Part shown: positions 50,630-59,858 of the stretch, piece by piece
How positions within the stretch are numbered: position 1 is the first letter of the stretch
Layout of the letters: each line of letters begins with the position of its first letter
Source: an uncultured Parasphingopyxis sp.
GTDB lineage: Bacteria; Pseudomonadota; Alphaproteobacteria; Sphingomonadales; Sphingomonadaceae
DNA: 64,000 bases
Reading direction: 5' to 3'
Assembly: GCA_947259005.1 (NCBI GenBank)
Contig: CAMYKP010000006.1
Location: 434,001-498,000, forward strand
Notes under the pieces: generated by a model
Told to the model about the DNA's origin: nothing
Database searches by the model: none
What the model saw: the letters and a program-made list of their open reading frames with translations, nothing else
Translations under genes and position numbers: made by a program

Positions 50630-52765
50630 TTATTGGCCGGATTGCCGCCAGGGGTGATCGTCACCCGGTTCCAATACGGTTCGGATGGCAGGGGATGACA
50701 GGGTGATGGCCATTCCCCCGGTTTCGCGCATCAATGTCCGATCCGCGAGCAGCCAGCGCGGCACGCACCCTTCCGGCATGCGCCGGTCGCTCACGACGAT
50801 GTCAGCGGCCGCGCATTCCGCAATCAGGGCTTGATAGGGCAGATAGTAGCTGCTGCGCGTCGCAAATATCCGCCATTGCCGCCCGCCGCGCCATAATGTC
50901 ACCCGGCAGCTGTCATGACTGCACCAGGCCGACCTCAGATCGTCCAGCGCTCCGGCTTCATCCTCGATGCCCGAAGTCTCGTTGAACATATCGCGGACAT
51001 AGTCGCCCGCACGCGGACGGAGCAGTGCAAGCGTACCATCGCTGCCGCGCACCGCCATGTGTTGGCCATCGCCCGTAACAAGGATGTCGGCGGGCGGTGT
51101 CAGCAGCGCCCATAAGGCGCCTGCCAGGATCGGAGCAAAACCAAAAATCCGCCACCGGGTCTTCCACAGGCAAAACCATAACCCTCCGCCGATCATCAAC
51201 GCATAGGCTGCCACGGGCATCGCGGGCAACAGCGCCACTGCACCGGGCGTAGTGGAAACCCCATGGGCAAGATCGAGCAATAGCCCCAATGTCTTGCCGA
51301 CGAGCCACCAGACAGGGGCGCCCAATCCGAAAATGTCGAGAAACAGCGCCAGTGCTTCGAGTGGTATGATGACAAAAGTTGTAAGCGGAATGGCAATGAT
51401 ATTGGCAAGCGCGCCGTACAATCCCGCCTTGTTGAAGTGAAACAGCGCGATTGGCATCAGCGCAACCTCCACAACCAGACCGGTGAGAAGAAGCCCCAGC
51501 GCAAAACGACCAATTTTCTTCACCCATGCTTCGTCGCGGCGGGACAGGAGCCTTTTGGCGCGGGGATGCTCGTGCAACGCGATGATTGCAGTAACAGCGG
51601 CAAAACTGAGCTGAAAACTCGGTCCGACCAGCGTTTCCGGCCAGAATATGAGCACGACGAGCGCGCCTGTCGCTACCAGACGCAGCGTTATCGCATCGCG
51701 CCCCATGGCAACACCGACAAGAACAAGCATGGCCGCCACGCAGGCCCGAACCGTCGGCACCTCGGCCCCGGTGAACACCGTATAGCCGAGCCCGGCCGCC
51801 GCGCCTGCCCCCGCTGCGATCAATATCAGCGGTGCATTGAGCGCGAGTTTCGGGCTCAGCGCCAACAGCTTCAGCATCAGCAACATTGTAACGCCAATCA
51901 CCGCCGTGACATGCAGGCCACTGATCGCGAGGAGATGCGCGAGGCCGCTCCGCCGCATCGCCTCGGCATCTTCCTCTGCGATGCGGCCTCGATCGCCTGT
52001 CGCCAGCGTGGCGGCGATAGCGCCCTGGCCTCCCCCGACCCGATCGGAGATGTGTTCAGCCAGCCGTGCCCTGCGGTCTTCCAACCATCCCCGCCAACTT
52101 TCTGCAGGTGCCGCCCTGACGATCTCCACATCGCCCCAGGCCCGGCCCGTCGCGCCAATTCCCTCAAACCATGCGCGTTCGGAAAAATCATAGGCCCCGG
52201 GTACGGCCGCACGCGGCGGCGGCATCAATCGCGCGTTGAGCGAAACCCACGCCCCCGCCTGCAATCCATCCGGGGCTGCTCCCTCATCGATATTGACGCG
52301 AAACTGATACGGCAGGTCAGGATCGCTGGGCGTTCGCACAAGTAGTCGCACCGTTTCACGCGTTGGCAAATGCTCGACAGAGACGATCTCTGCAGCAAAG
52401 CGGCTTGCGACCGGACGCTGAAGCGTTTCCGTATCCATCAATTCTGCACGCGCCCAGATCAGCGCACAGCCGATCACCGCAACCAGCGCGAACATACCAA
52501 CCCCGCGAAACACCCGCATGGCCCAGCCGAAAACCAGAGACACCAGTGCAAGTGCCGTTCCGACAAGTAGGAAAGCGATCCAGCTGCTGCGGCTGGCCAG
52601 CGCAAACCAACTGGCGACGCCGAACCCAAGCGCGACCGGAAGCCAAAGCGCCAATTGGTCGCGCTCTTTTTCCAGCCGCGATTCAATTGCGTCGAGCAGG
52701 GCGAACAGTCCTGATTGTCGCCCGCCGGGCGCTATGCTAGTCCGCGCTTCCGATAATCCCCGCAT
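50630..52765 (-). CDS. ComEC/Rec2 family DNA-uptake channel protein
   Basis: About 711 residues. It has N-terminal hydrophobic helices, a DUF4131-like OB domain ([22 protein letters not shown]), and the multi-helix competence domain with the family motif [17 protein letters not shown]. The C-terminal metallo-beta-lactamase-like region seems reduced: no HxHxDH is visible, and that part (from about [11 protein letters not shown]) is short. ComEC forms the inner-membrane channel for transforming single-stranded DNA. The ATG at 52765 is only 27 bp from the divergent gltX start; earlier in-frame starts would overlap gltX and are less likely. Confidence 0.88.
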   Translation of the reverse strand: MRGLSEARTSIAPGGRQSGLFALLDAIESRLEKERDQLALWLPVALGFGVASWFALASRSSWIAFLLVGTALALVSLVFGWAMRVFRGVGMFALVAVIGCALIWARAELMDTETLQRPVASRFAAEIVSVEHLPTRETVRLLVRTPSDPDLPYQFRVNIDEGAAPDGLQAGAWVSLNARLMPPPRAAVPGAYDFSERAWFEGIGATGRAWGDVEIVRAAPAESWRGWLEDRRARLAEHISDRVGGGQGAIAATLATGDRGRIAEEDAEAMRRSGLAHLLAISGLHVTAVIGVTMLLMLKLLALSPKLALNAPLILIAAGAGAAAGLGYTVFTGAEVPTVRACVAAMLVLVGVAMGRDAITLRLVATGALVVLIFWPETLVGPSFQLSFAAVTAIIALHEHPRAKRLLSRRDEAWVKKIGRFALGLLLTGLVVEVALMPIALFHFNKAGLYGALANIIAIPLTTFVIIPLEALALFLDIFGLGAPVWWLVGKTLGLLLDLAHGVSTTPGAVALLPAMPVAAYALMIGGGLWFCLWKTRWRIFGFAPILAGALWALLTPPADILVTGDGQHMAVRGSDGTLALLRPRAGDYVRDMFNETSGIEDEAGALDDLRSAWCSHDSCRVTLWRGGRQWRIFATRSSYYLPYQALIAECAAADIVVSDRRMPEGCVPRWLLADRTLMRETGGMAITLSSPAIRTVLEPGDDHPWRQSGQ

Positions 52766-52792
52766 CAAATTGCAGTCTTGGAGATAGCGCGC

Positions 52793-54226
52793 ATGGGCGC
52801 AACCGAAAAAGCCGATGGCAACAAGCGCGTCGTTACGCGTTTTGCACCTTCCCCCACTGGATTCCTGCACATTGGCGGGGCGCGCACCGCCCTGTTCAAC
52901 TGGCTGTACGCCCGCCATCATGGCGGCGAATTCAAGCTCCGGATCGAGGATACCGACAAGGCACGCTCCACCGACGAAGCGATCGAGAAGATACTGGACG
53001 GAATGCGCTGGCTCGGGCTGGATTGGGACGGCGAGGAAATCTACCAGTCACAGCGCGCCGAACGACACGCTGAAGTGGCAAACCAGTTGCTCGAAAACGG
53101 CAATGCCTATCGCTGCTATGCAACGCCGGAAGAGCTGGCCGAAATGCGCGATCAACAGCGCGCCGCCAAGCAGCCGATCCGCTATGACGGTCGCTGGCGC
53201 GATCGTGATCCCTCCGAAGCGCCCGAAGATGCGCCGTTCGTCGTCCGCCTGAAAACCGCTCAGGAAGGCGAAACAGTCATCGAAGATGCTGTGCAGGGGC
53301 GCGTCGTCGTCCAGAATGTCGAAATCGACGATTTTGTGATGCTGCGCGGAGATGGCACGCCAACCTATATGCTCGCCGTTGCTGTCGACGATCACGATAT
53401 GGGCGTGACCCACTGCATCCGCGGTGACGATCACCTCAACAACGCCTTCCGCCAGCGCGCACTGATCGATGCGATGGGCTGGGACCGGATGATCTATGCC
53501 CATGTGCCACTGATCCATGGTCCCGATGGCGCGAAACTCTCCAAACGCCACGGTGCGCTGGGCGTAGCGGCCTATCGTGACGAGATGGGGATGCTCCCCG
53601 AAGCAGTGGTCAACTATCTGCTCAGGCTGGGCTGGGGGCATGGCGATGACGAGATTATCAGCCGCGAACAGGCAATCGAATGGTTCGATCTGGACGGAGT
53701 CGGCAAATCCGCAGCGCGTTTCGATTTCAAAAAGCTCGAAAATCTGAACGGAACCTATATCCGGGAGACGGACAATGCCCGCCTTGCCGCTCTCGCCGCA
53801 CCGCTGATCGCGAGTGAACTGGGCCGGGAAATCGATGAAAACGAGCAGGAATTGCTGCAGCGCAGCATGGAAAGTATCAAGCCTCGTGCCAAGTCTATCG
53901 GCGAATTAGCCGAAGGTGCTGGATTTTTATTTCGCACCCGCCCCCTAAATCTGGACGAGAAGGCCGAAATGCTGCTACAGGGCGACACGAAGGCGTTGCT
54001 CGCCGAGCTTGTACCGCACCTTGAAAGGCTGACGGACTGGACGGAAGAGGCGCTCGATACCGCTGTCAGGGAATTTGCAGAGGCTCAGGATCTCAAACTG
54101 GGCAAAGTCGCACAACCCTTACGTGCAGCACTGACGGGTCGAGCGACATCGCCGGGAATTTTTGATGTGCTACTGCTCCTCGGTCGCGAGGAGTCACTGG
54201 CGCGGATCGCCGATCAGGCAGGATAG
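52793..54226 (+). CDS. gltX: Glutamyl-tRNA synthetase
   Basis: A 477-residue class I synthetase. The HIGH motif is [13 protein letters not shown] near residues 19-31, and the KMSKS equivalent is AKLSKRHG near residue 250. [11 protein letters not shown] and [13 protein letters not shown] are typical of GluRS. Discriminating and non-discriminating forms cannot be separated here. GGAG lies nine bases before the ATG at 52793. It is followed after 13 bp by gltA. Confidence 0.95.
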   Translation: MGATEKADGNKRVVTRFAPSPTGFLHIGGARTALFNWLYARHHGGEFKLRIEDTDKARSTDEAIEKILDGMRWLGLDWDGEEIYQSQRAERHAEVANQLLENGNAYRCYATPEELAEMRDQQRAAKQPIRYDGRWRDRDPSEAPEDAPFVVRLKTAQEGETVIEDAVQGRVVVQNVEIDDFVMLRGDGTPTYMLAVAVDDHDMGVTHCIRGDDHLNNAFRQRALIDAMGWDRMIYAHVPLIHGPDGAKLSKRHGALGVAAYRDEMGMLPEAVVNYLLRLGWGHGDDEIISREQAIEWFDLDGVGKSAARFDFKKLENLNGTYIRETDNARLAALAAPLIASELGREIDENEQELLQRSMESIKPRAKSIGELAEGAGFLFRTRPLNLDEKAEMLLQGDTKALLAELVPHLERLTDWTEEALDTAVREFAEAQDLKLGKVAQPLRAALTGRATSPGIFDVLLLLGREESLARIADQAG

Positions 54227-54239
54227 CAGGAGCAAATAT

Positions 54240-55526
54240 ATGGGTGACAACAGCGCCAAACTCTCGGTCAACGGCAACGACTATGATTATGCAGTAGCGT
54301 CCGGCTCCTGCGGCCCCGATGTCGTCGATATTCGAAAACTCTATTCCGAGACGGGCCTGTTTACCTTTGACCCCGGCTTCAAATCGACCGCAAGTTGCGA
54401 ATCCGGCCTCACCTATATCGATGGCGGCGAAGGCATTCTGCTCCATCGCGGCTATTCGATCGAGGAGCTTTCCGAACGCTCTTCGTTCATGGAAACATCC
54501 TATCTGCTACTTAATGGCGAACTGCCGACCAAGGACGAGCTCGACCATTTCACCTATACCATCACGCGACACACGATGGTCAACGAGCAGCTCAACCAGC
54601 TGTACAAGGGTTTCCGCCGCGATGCTCATCCGATGGCAATCATGTGCGGCGTGGTTGGCGCGCTTTCGGCCTTCTATCATGATTCGACCGACATCACCGA
54701 TCCCGAGCAGCGCAAGATTGCGTCCCATCGTCTGATCGCGAAAATGCCGACAATTGCGGCGATGGCTTACAAATACTCTATTGGTCAGCCCTTCATGTAT
54801 CCGGACAACTCGCTGTCATACACGGGCAATTTCCTGCGCATGACTTTTGGCGTTCCGGCCGAGGAATATGTCGTCGACCCGGTTGTTGAGCAGGCACTGG
54901 ACCGGATATTCATCCTCCATGCCGATCATGAGCAGAATGCCTCGACTTCAACCGTGCGTCTCGCGGGCTCTTCGGGCGCCAACCCCTTTGCCTGTATTGC
55001 TGCCGGTATTGCCTGCCTCTGGGGCCCTGCCCATGGGGGGGCCAATGAGGCAGCGCTTGACATGCTCCATGAGATTGGCCGACCGGAACGCATCCCCGAA
55101 TATATCGAGCGCGCGAAGGACAAGAATGATCCGTTCCGCCTGATGGGCTTCGGCCACCGCGTTTACAAGAATTACGATCCCCGGGCATCGGTCATGCGCA
55201 AGACGGTGCGCGAAGTGCTGAGTTCTCTCAATGTGAAAGACCCGGTTTTCGATGTCGCGTTGCAGCTTGAAGAAATGGCGCTCAGCGATGACTATTTCAT
55301 CGAGAAAAAACTATTCCCGAACGTCGATTTCTATTCAGGCATCATCCTGTCGGCAATTGGCTTCCCGACAACGATGTTCACGGCATTGTTCGCCCTCGCC
55401 CGCACCGTGGGCTGGGTCGCGCAATGGAATGAAATGATTTCGGACCCGGCACAGACGATCGGTCGTCCGCGTCAGCTCTATACAGGACCGACGGCACGCC
55501 CCTTTGTGGAAATCGGCGAGCGCTAA
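54240..55526 (+). CDS. gltA: Citrate synthase
   Basis: A 428-residue type II citrate synthase, which condenses oxaloacetate and acetyl-CoA. The catalytic residues are in [14 protein letters not shown] (His), [13 protein letters not shown] (His) and [10 protein letters not shown] (Asp). The long N-terminal beta domain ([15 protein letters not shown]) is typical of the hexameric gram-negative form that NADH can inhibit. GGAG lies before the ATG at 54240. It is probably co-transcribed with gltX, and converges with the kinase-like gene, with three bases between them. Confidence 0.96.
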   Translation: MGDNSAKLSVNGNDYDYAVASGSCGPDVVDIRKLYSETGLFTFDPGFKSTASCESGLTYIDGGEGILLHRGYSIEELSERSSFMETSYLLLNGELPTKDELDHFTYTITRHTMVNEQLNQLYKGFRRDAHPMAIMCGVVGALSAFYHDSTDITDPEQRKIASHRLIAKMPTIAAMAYKYSIGQPFMYPDNSLSYTGNFLRMTFGVPAEEYVVDPVVEQALDRIFILHADHEQNASTSTVRLAGSSGANPFACIAAGIACLWGPAHGGANEAALDMLHEIGRPERIPEYIERAKDKNDPFRLMGFGHRVYKNYDPRASVMRKTVREVLSSLNVKDPVFDVALQLEEMALSDDYFIEKKLFPNVDFYSGIILSAIGFPTTMFTALFALARTVGWVAQWNEMISDPAQTIGRPRQLYTGPTARPFVEIGER

Positions 55527-55529
55527 GGT

Positions 55530-56903
55530 TTAGGTTCCAGCGGGCAGGGTCAGCACGAAACGGGCTCCCTGCCCCGGCGCACTATCGACATCGATATCGC
55601 CGCCCATCGCGCGCGCCAGGCGCCGTGCGATATATAGACCAAGACCAGTGCCGGGCTCGCTTGCAGACAGGCGTTCGAATTTCTCGAAAATGCGGGGCTG
55701 ATCTTCCGGAGCGATACCGCGTCCCTGATCGGCCACAATCACGGCGGCCAGGTCTCCTTCCTGCTCGCAGCGAATCCAGACATGGCTGTCTTCCGGCGCA
55801 AAGCGCACTGCATTTCCGACCAGATTGACCAAAATCTGCAATACCCGCTTGTAATCCGCCCGGGCGGGAAGCGTCTCATCATCGGCAGGTCGGTCGATTC
55901 GGATATTCTTTTCGCTGGCGCGAACCGACAGCAGGCCTGCGGCATTGCGCGCTATATCGGCAAGGTCGATATTCTCGGCTTGGGGAGCGAAATCATCCCG
56001 CTCCACCGCCTGAAGGTCGACAAGATCGTCGATCAGGCCAAGCAGATGGCGGCCCGCCCGCGCGATATCGCCAGCGTACTCGGCATAATCACCCCGGATC
56101 GGTCCGTCGATCTGCGCCTCAATGCTGTGGGCACTCGCGACGATGCGATCCAATGGCGCGCGAAGTGCCCGATTGATCTGGCGACCGAAGGCATCGGGAA
56201 CATCGGCCTCGCCCGGCCCCGGAATTGGCTTTTCGGACTTGGCTTCGATCGCCACAGCCGTGCCGTGGAACCCCGCGAAGCGACCGTTTCCGTCAACCAG
56301 CGGTACCGCCGTCAACTCCACACGCTGCGCACCATCCGGTCGAAGAATCGCTTCCTGGCGCTCGAAACGTCGATGCTCAGCAAGCGCATTGAGGATAGGC
56401 AATGCGCCACCCTCTCCTTCAACAAAGCGGAAAAGCCCGGTCAGCGGTTGCCCGATATAGGGCTCGACCGCACCAAGCATCGCTTCAGCATCGGGCGAAA
56501 GCGCCGTCAAACGCAGCGTATGGTCCGTTTCCCATAGCCAGTCCGCATCGGCGCGCAGAAAATCATGCTCGCGCATCGCGGAATCGCCCGAAGCAGGCTC
56601 AGCGGGATCGCGCATCACCCAGCCGGTGACGGCCAATTTTATACCGTCACGTTCAGGCTCTGCCCGGATATGGAGCTCGACATCACTCTCGCCATCGGCG
56701 GCGATGATCGTGCGAGACACTGTGATGCCCAGACGTTCGGCAAGTTTGGCAAGCGCGGCAATTTGCGGAACAGCAAGACGCCCCCCCGGAATTCCTCCTG
56801 CCCGTTCGTGCAAATCTTCAAGAGCCGGATCGGCGCCAACAAGGCAACCTGTATCGTCCAGCCATCCGAAAACCGGATCCGGCGTACCAGTAGCGTCGTT
56901 CAT
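55530..56903 (-). CDS. Histidine-kinase-like protein lacking the phospho-acceptor His
   Basis: A 457-residue soluble protein with a PAS-like domain (about residues 112-220), a dimerisation helix pair and a C-terminal HATPase domain. The N box NLVGNAVRF (360-368), G1 box DQGRGIAPE (392-400) and G2 box GTGLGLYIARRLA (418-430) look intact. In the H box, where kinases have HELRTPL, this protein has RALRAPL at 245-251, so Arg245 replaces the His. It should bind ATP but cannot autophosphorylate in the usual way. It overlaps the DUF2336 gene upstream (ATGA) and converges with gltA. Confidence 0.85.
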   Translation of the reverse strand: MNDATGTPDPVFGWLDDTGCLVGADPALEDLHERAGGIPGGRLAVPQIAALAKLAERLGITVSRTIIAADGESDVELHIRAEPERDGIKLAVTGWVMRDPAEPASGDSAMREHDFLRADADWLWETDHTLRLTALSPDAEAMLGAVEPYIGQPLTGLFRFVEGEGGALPILNALAEHRRFERQEAILRPDGAQRVELTAVPLVDGNGRFAGFHGTAVAIEAKSEKPIPGPGEADVPDAFGRQINRALRAPLDRIVASAHSIEAQIDGPIRGDYAEYAGDIARAGRHLLGLIDDLVDLQAVERDDFAPQAENIDLADIARNAAGLLSVRASEKNIRIDRPADDETLPARADYKRVLQILVNLVGNAVRFAPEDSHVWIRCEQEGDLAAVIVADQGRGIAPEDQPRIFEKFERLSASEPGTGLGLYIARRLARAMGGDIDVDSAPGQGARFVLTLPAGT

Positions 56904-58030
56904 TGCGCCGCTCCATCGGCCGTCGCTGCGAACCGGTTAATGGCGGATCGATAGGCTTGCCCGAGCCGCCAAGGCCGCATCGCAGCGGCTATGGCATCCA
57001 GCGAAGCAAGGTCGAAAGCTTCGATCCAGACTGCCGCGACCTCACCCGCCTCCCGTTCATCACGCAAGACAGCTCGCGCCATCGTCACCAGAAGGTGCGA
57101 CGCTGCAGCGCGCTCAATTCCGATCGACTTGAGCAAGACCATATGGCTGGGAGCATCGGGCATTCCCACCATTTCCCAGGCGATGTCGAAAGTCGTTCCT
57201 GCGCGAACCGCGACCATCGCAACATAGAGCGCAAGGCGGGCACCGTTCAGTGCCTCAGCAAGCAAACCTTCATCGAGCAGTCCGGCCCGATCGAGCCGGG
57301 AAGCAAGCGACATCGCAATGACGTCCACCGGCAAGCTATCACCTTGTTCGGTCAGCATTGCAGTCGCCGCACCGGTAATTGACTCGTCAAGGCTCCAGCC
57401 GTCCAGACCGTGCATCTGCTGCCCATAATCCCGCAATGCTGCGGCCACCGTCCAGACAAGCATGTGTTCGACTGGTGCGGGAATATCCGCCCGGCTGAGC
57501 CGTGGGTCGTCAAACCGGTCATTGACCCGGCTTTCCGCAATCAGCAATTTCATCGCATCACGGGCTATCTCGGGATCGCCATGTTCTGTCAGCGCATCAA
57601 GCCGGCTATTCTCGGCCATGACGACATTCTGCCGCAAATTTCGCATAACGCCATAGGATTTGGCCCGTTGCACAAGAATGTCGGCCAGTTCCTGATCATC
57701 CGGAAATCCGGCACGAACAAATAAAGGCCATGCAATCGCAACATGGGCTGCACCGAGCGACGCACGGAATTCCGGCGCATCGGGCAAATCGGGCCGGGCC
57801 AGCAAGCGGGCACGCAATTCGCCTTCGACGCTCTCGACCAGACCCTTATACAGTCGGCGTATAACAGTGCGTTCAATTTCGGTCAGCCGGAGTTTCTGAG
57901 GCTGCATCAAGGCTGCCAGCGAGGTCCCGGACTGCCTGGACCAACCGTGCGATGCACGCGCAGCATCAGCGAGCAACGCAGTAGCGCGCTCGTCGGCAGT
58001 TTCCGGGCGAGAATTGGCCGGATCAGACAT
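56900..58030 (-). CDS. DUF2336 family protein
   Basis: A 376-residue, almost wholly alpha-helical soluble protein that matches the alphaproteobacterial DUF2336 family in composition and in the segment YGVMRNLRQNVVMAENSRLD. The molecular role is unknown. Repeated short helices suggest an all-helical scaffold. Its stop overlaps the kinase-like gene (ATGA), so the two products are likely made in a fixed ratio and may interact. Confidence 0.82.
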   Translation of the reverse strand: MSDPANSRPETADERATALLADAARASHGWSRQSGTSLAALMQPQKLRLTEIERTVIRRLYKGLVESVEGELRARLLARPDLPDAPEFRASLGAAHVAIAWPLFVRAGFPDDQELADILVQRAKSYGVMRNLRQNVVMAENSRLDALTEHGDPEIARDAMKLLIAESRVNDRFDDPRLSRADIPAPVEHMLVWTVAAALRDYGQQMHGLDGWSLDESITGAATAMLTEQGDSLPVDVIAMSLASRLDRAGLLDEGLLAEALNGARLALYVAMVAVRAGTTFDIAWEMVGMPDAPSHMVLLKSIGIERAAASHLLVTMARAVLRDEREAGEVAAVWIEAFDLASLDAIAAAMRPWRLGQAYRSAINRFAATADGAAQ

Positions 58031-58084
58031 GGACTGGACATAGCGGAAACGTCGTTAAGACCGTGCTAATCCTGTTTGACTGGA

Positions 58085-59323
58085 TCAGTCGCGCTGACGC
58101 ACTGCCTCTTTCTGAATATTTTGCATTAAAAACAACGTGATATAAGCGTATATTGCAGTCGCAACAGGCCAGTAGAACCAAAATCCGGTTACGGCAAAAG
58201 GCAAAATTAGCCAGATTGCAGCATTTCCATCGGCCAGCCAGGGCCAGTATCCGGCCCTTGGACCGGGGAATTTTCGAAGATTTTGTGCGGCGCGATGGGC
58301 CAGAAAAAGCAGGGCAACACTCGTAACGGCAAGCGCAAGAAACGTTACTTCACCCGTTTCATTCATCGCAAGCCTTCCCATGGCGAGTATCACCAAAGCT
58401 TGGACAACGGCTTTGATCAGGCGAATTTCCCATCCACCCTCATGATCGCGCAGTTGCGCCAGGTCGATCCGGCCAGCGATTGCGTCAAGCGGCCCGGCAA
58501 GCAGGGCCAGAACCAGGCCCGTCCAGAGCCAGCCCCACCAGATCGCACCGGCCGCCGCCAGAGTAAAAGCAATCGTGGCAATCCGCAGCCAGATGGCTTC
58601 GACCCGGCGATCAAGGAGCAAAGGGGCCAGACGCGTTGCAATGACAGCATAAACGAACCGCTCTGGCCAACTGCCCTCCTGCAGGCTGTTGCGCCTCAAC
58701 ATGGTGCGACCTGCACCGCGGCTCTTGTCGCTACGCTCTGCCATCAACACGGCTTCGCTCGCATCGACTACAACGCCCGCCTCGCCATCCACCGGCAGAA
58801 AATCGGCACCAGCCTGAACAATCCGACGCATCAGCGTCGACTGGAGGTCCCAATCGCCAAGCATCGCGGCCGTCGCAGCTAGCGCCTCGACATTTGTCAG
58901 CGCGAGACCGGCCCAGCGATGATCGGCGTCCACGCGTTCAAAATCCTCATTTTCAGGCGTATCGGCAACAACGAGCAGCGTAGGCGACACGCGTGCAGCC
59001 ATTGCTTCAAAACAGTCAGGCGCGGCTACCAGCCCGTCGGCGACGAGCAAAACGCTCTCTTCCGGATGGAAATGGTCTGCGGCATCCATCGGGTCGCGGG
59101 CCAGCTTCACCGCAATACCGTCTCGTTTCAGTCGATCGAGCGCAGCGCTCATGGCGGCTGGAACCCGCTCGACCAGAATGACGGCATGGCTGGCGCCAGC
59201 TGCAATCGCGCGTCGGACCTGGTTTTCAAGCAAACTGCGGCCAGCCATCGGGAGCAAGGCGCACAGGCCGGCCTCGCCGTCCTCAGCCTCCCGATAGGCG
59301 GCGATCAGCGCGGCGAAAGCCAC
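58085..59323 (-). CDS. Degenerate nucleotidyltransferase/CDP-alcohol transferase-like membrane fusion
   Basis: About 412 residues from GTG at 59323, or 445 if TTG at 59422 is used. The N-terminal half resembles a sugar-phosphate nucleotidyltransferase (LIAAYRE in place of LAAGxG, then LLPMAGRSLLENQVRRA), but its nucleotide-binding glycine loop is lost. The C-terminal half has five or six membrane helices, and GPLDAIAGRIDLAQLRDHEG faintly resembles the CDP-alcohol phosphatidyltransferase motif, again without all its aspartates. Such fusions make inositol-phosphate lipids in other organisms; here activity is doubtful. It lies between the DUF2336 and HPt-like genes, in the same direction. Confidence 0.68.
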   Translation of the reverse strand: MAFAALIAAYREAEDGEAGLCALLPMAGRSLLENQVRRAIAAGASHAVILVERVPAAMSAALDRLKRDGIAVKLARDPMDAADHFHPEESVLLVADGLVAAPDCFEAMAARVSPTLLVVADTPENEDFERVDADHRWAGLALTNVEALAATAAMLGDWDLQSTLMRRIVQAGADFLPVDGEAGVVVDASEAVLMAERSDKSRGAGRTMLRRNSLQEGSWPERFVYAVIATRLAPLLLDRRVEAIWLRIATIAFTLAAAGAIWWGWLWTGLVLALLAGPLDAIAGRIDLAQLRDHEGGWEIRLIKAVVQALVILAMGRLAMNETGEVTFLALAVTSVALLFLAHRAAQNLRKFPGPRAGYWPWLADGNAAIWLILPFAVTGFWFYWPVATAIYAYITLFLMQNIQKEAVRQRD

Positions 59324-59427
59324 AAGGTCCGTTCCACAGTCATTGGTTCGATGCGATACGCGCAGAAAGGGTCGATTGCAAAGCCACTCATCCCGGAAAA
59401 CCGGGGATTTCTCGTAACTCAATCAGA

Positions 59428-59760
59428 CTATTGTGGCGTGTCGTCCATAGCGAAATTGAAACTACTCGAAAAACCGGCCAGTGATTTATCGATGCGTTGA
59501 AGCAGCGTTTTATCAAAGGGAACGCCCTCTCCAGCTCGGTTGGCGAGATCCATCAGGTCTGTCACGCCGAAGCTGGCGGCAAGACCTTTCAGTCGCCAGG
59601 CAGCAACCTGCCATTGCTGGTCGTTGACGGCGTTATGAAGCGCAGAAACCTGCCGTTGCGCGCTCTGAAAGAATGCCGAGCGAAGCTCTGCAACCAGCGA
59701 CGGATCGTCTCCGGCAGCGGCTGCTAGCGTCTTGTCCAAAGCTCCAGGATCATAGGCCAT
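59428..59760 (-). CDS. HPt-like protein with Trp at the phospho-acceptor site
   Basis: A 110-residue helical protein resembling a histidine phosphotransfer domain. The four-helix pattern and the segment AAWRLKGLAASFGVTDL (about 53-69) align with the HPt consensus AHxLKGxAxxxGxxxL, but the His is Trp55 (codon TGG read directly). It therefore should not carry phosphate. ATG at 59760 gives MAYDPGALDK; an ATG six codons earlier is possible. It heads the minus-strand group continuing to the membrane fusion, DUF2336 and kinase-like genes. Confidence 0.7.
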   Translation of the reverse strand: MAYDPGALDKTLAAAAGDDPSLVAELRSAFFQSAQRQVSALHNAVNDQQWQVAAWRLKGLAASFGVTDLMDLANRAGEGVPFDKTLLQRIDKSLAGFSSSFNFAMDDTPQ

Positions 59761-59858
59761 AGTGTGGCTGTAACGCATCGCCGTTAACGCTCCGTTGCCG
59801 AGCAAGGCTTCCGAACCCTTAAAAACATGGTAAACATGCCAGATACAGGGGAATTGCG

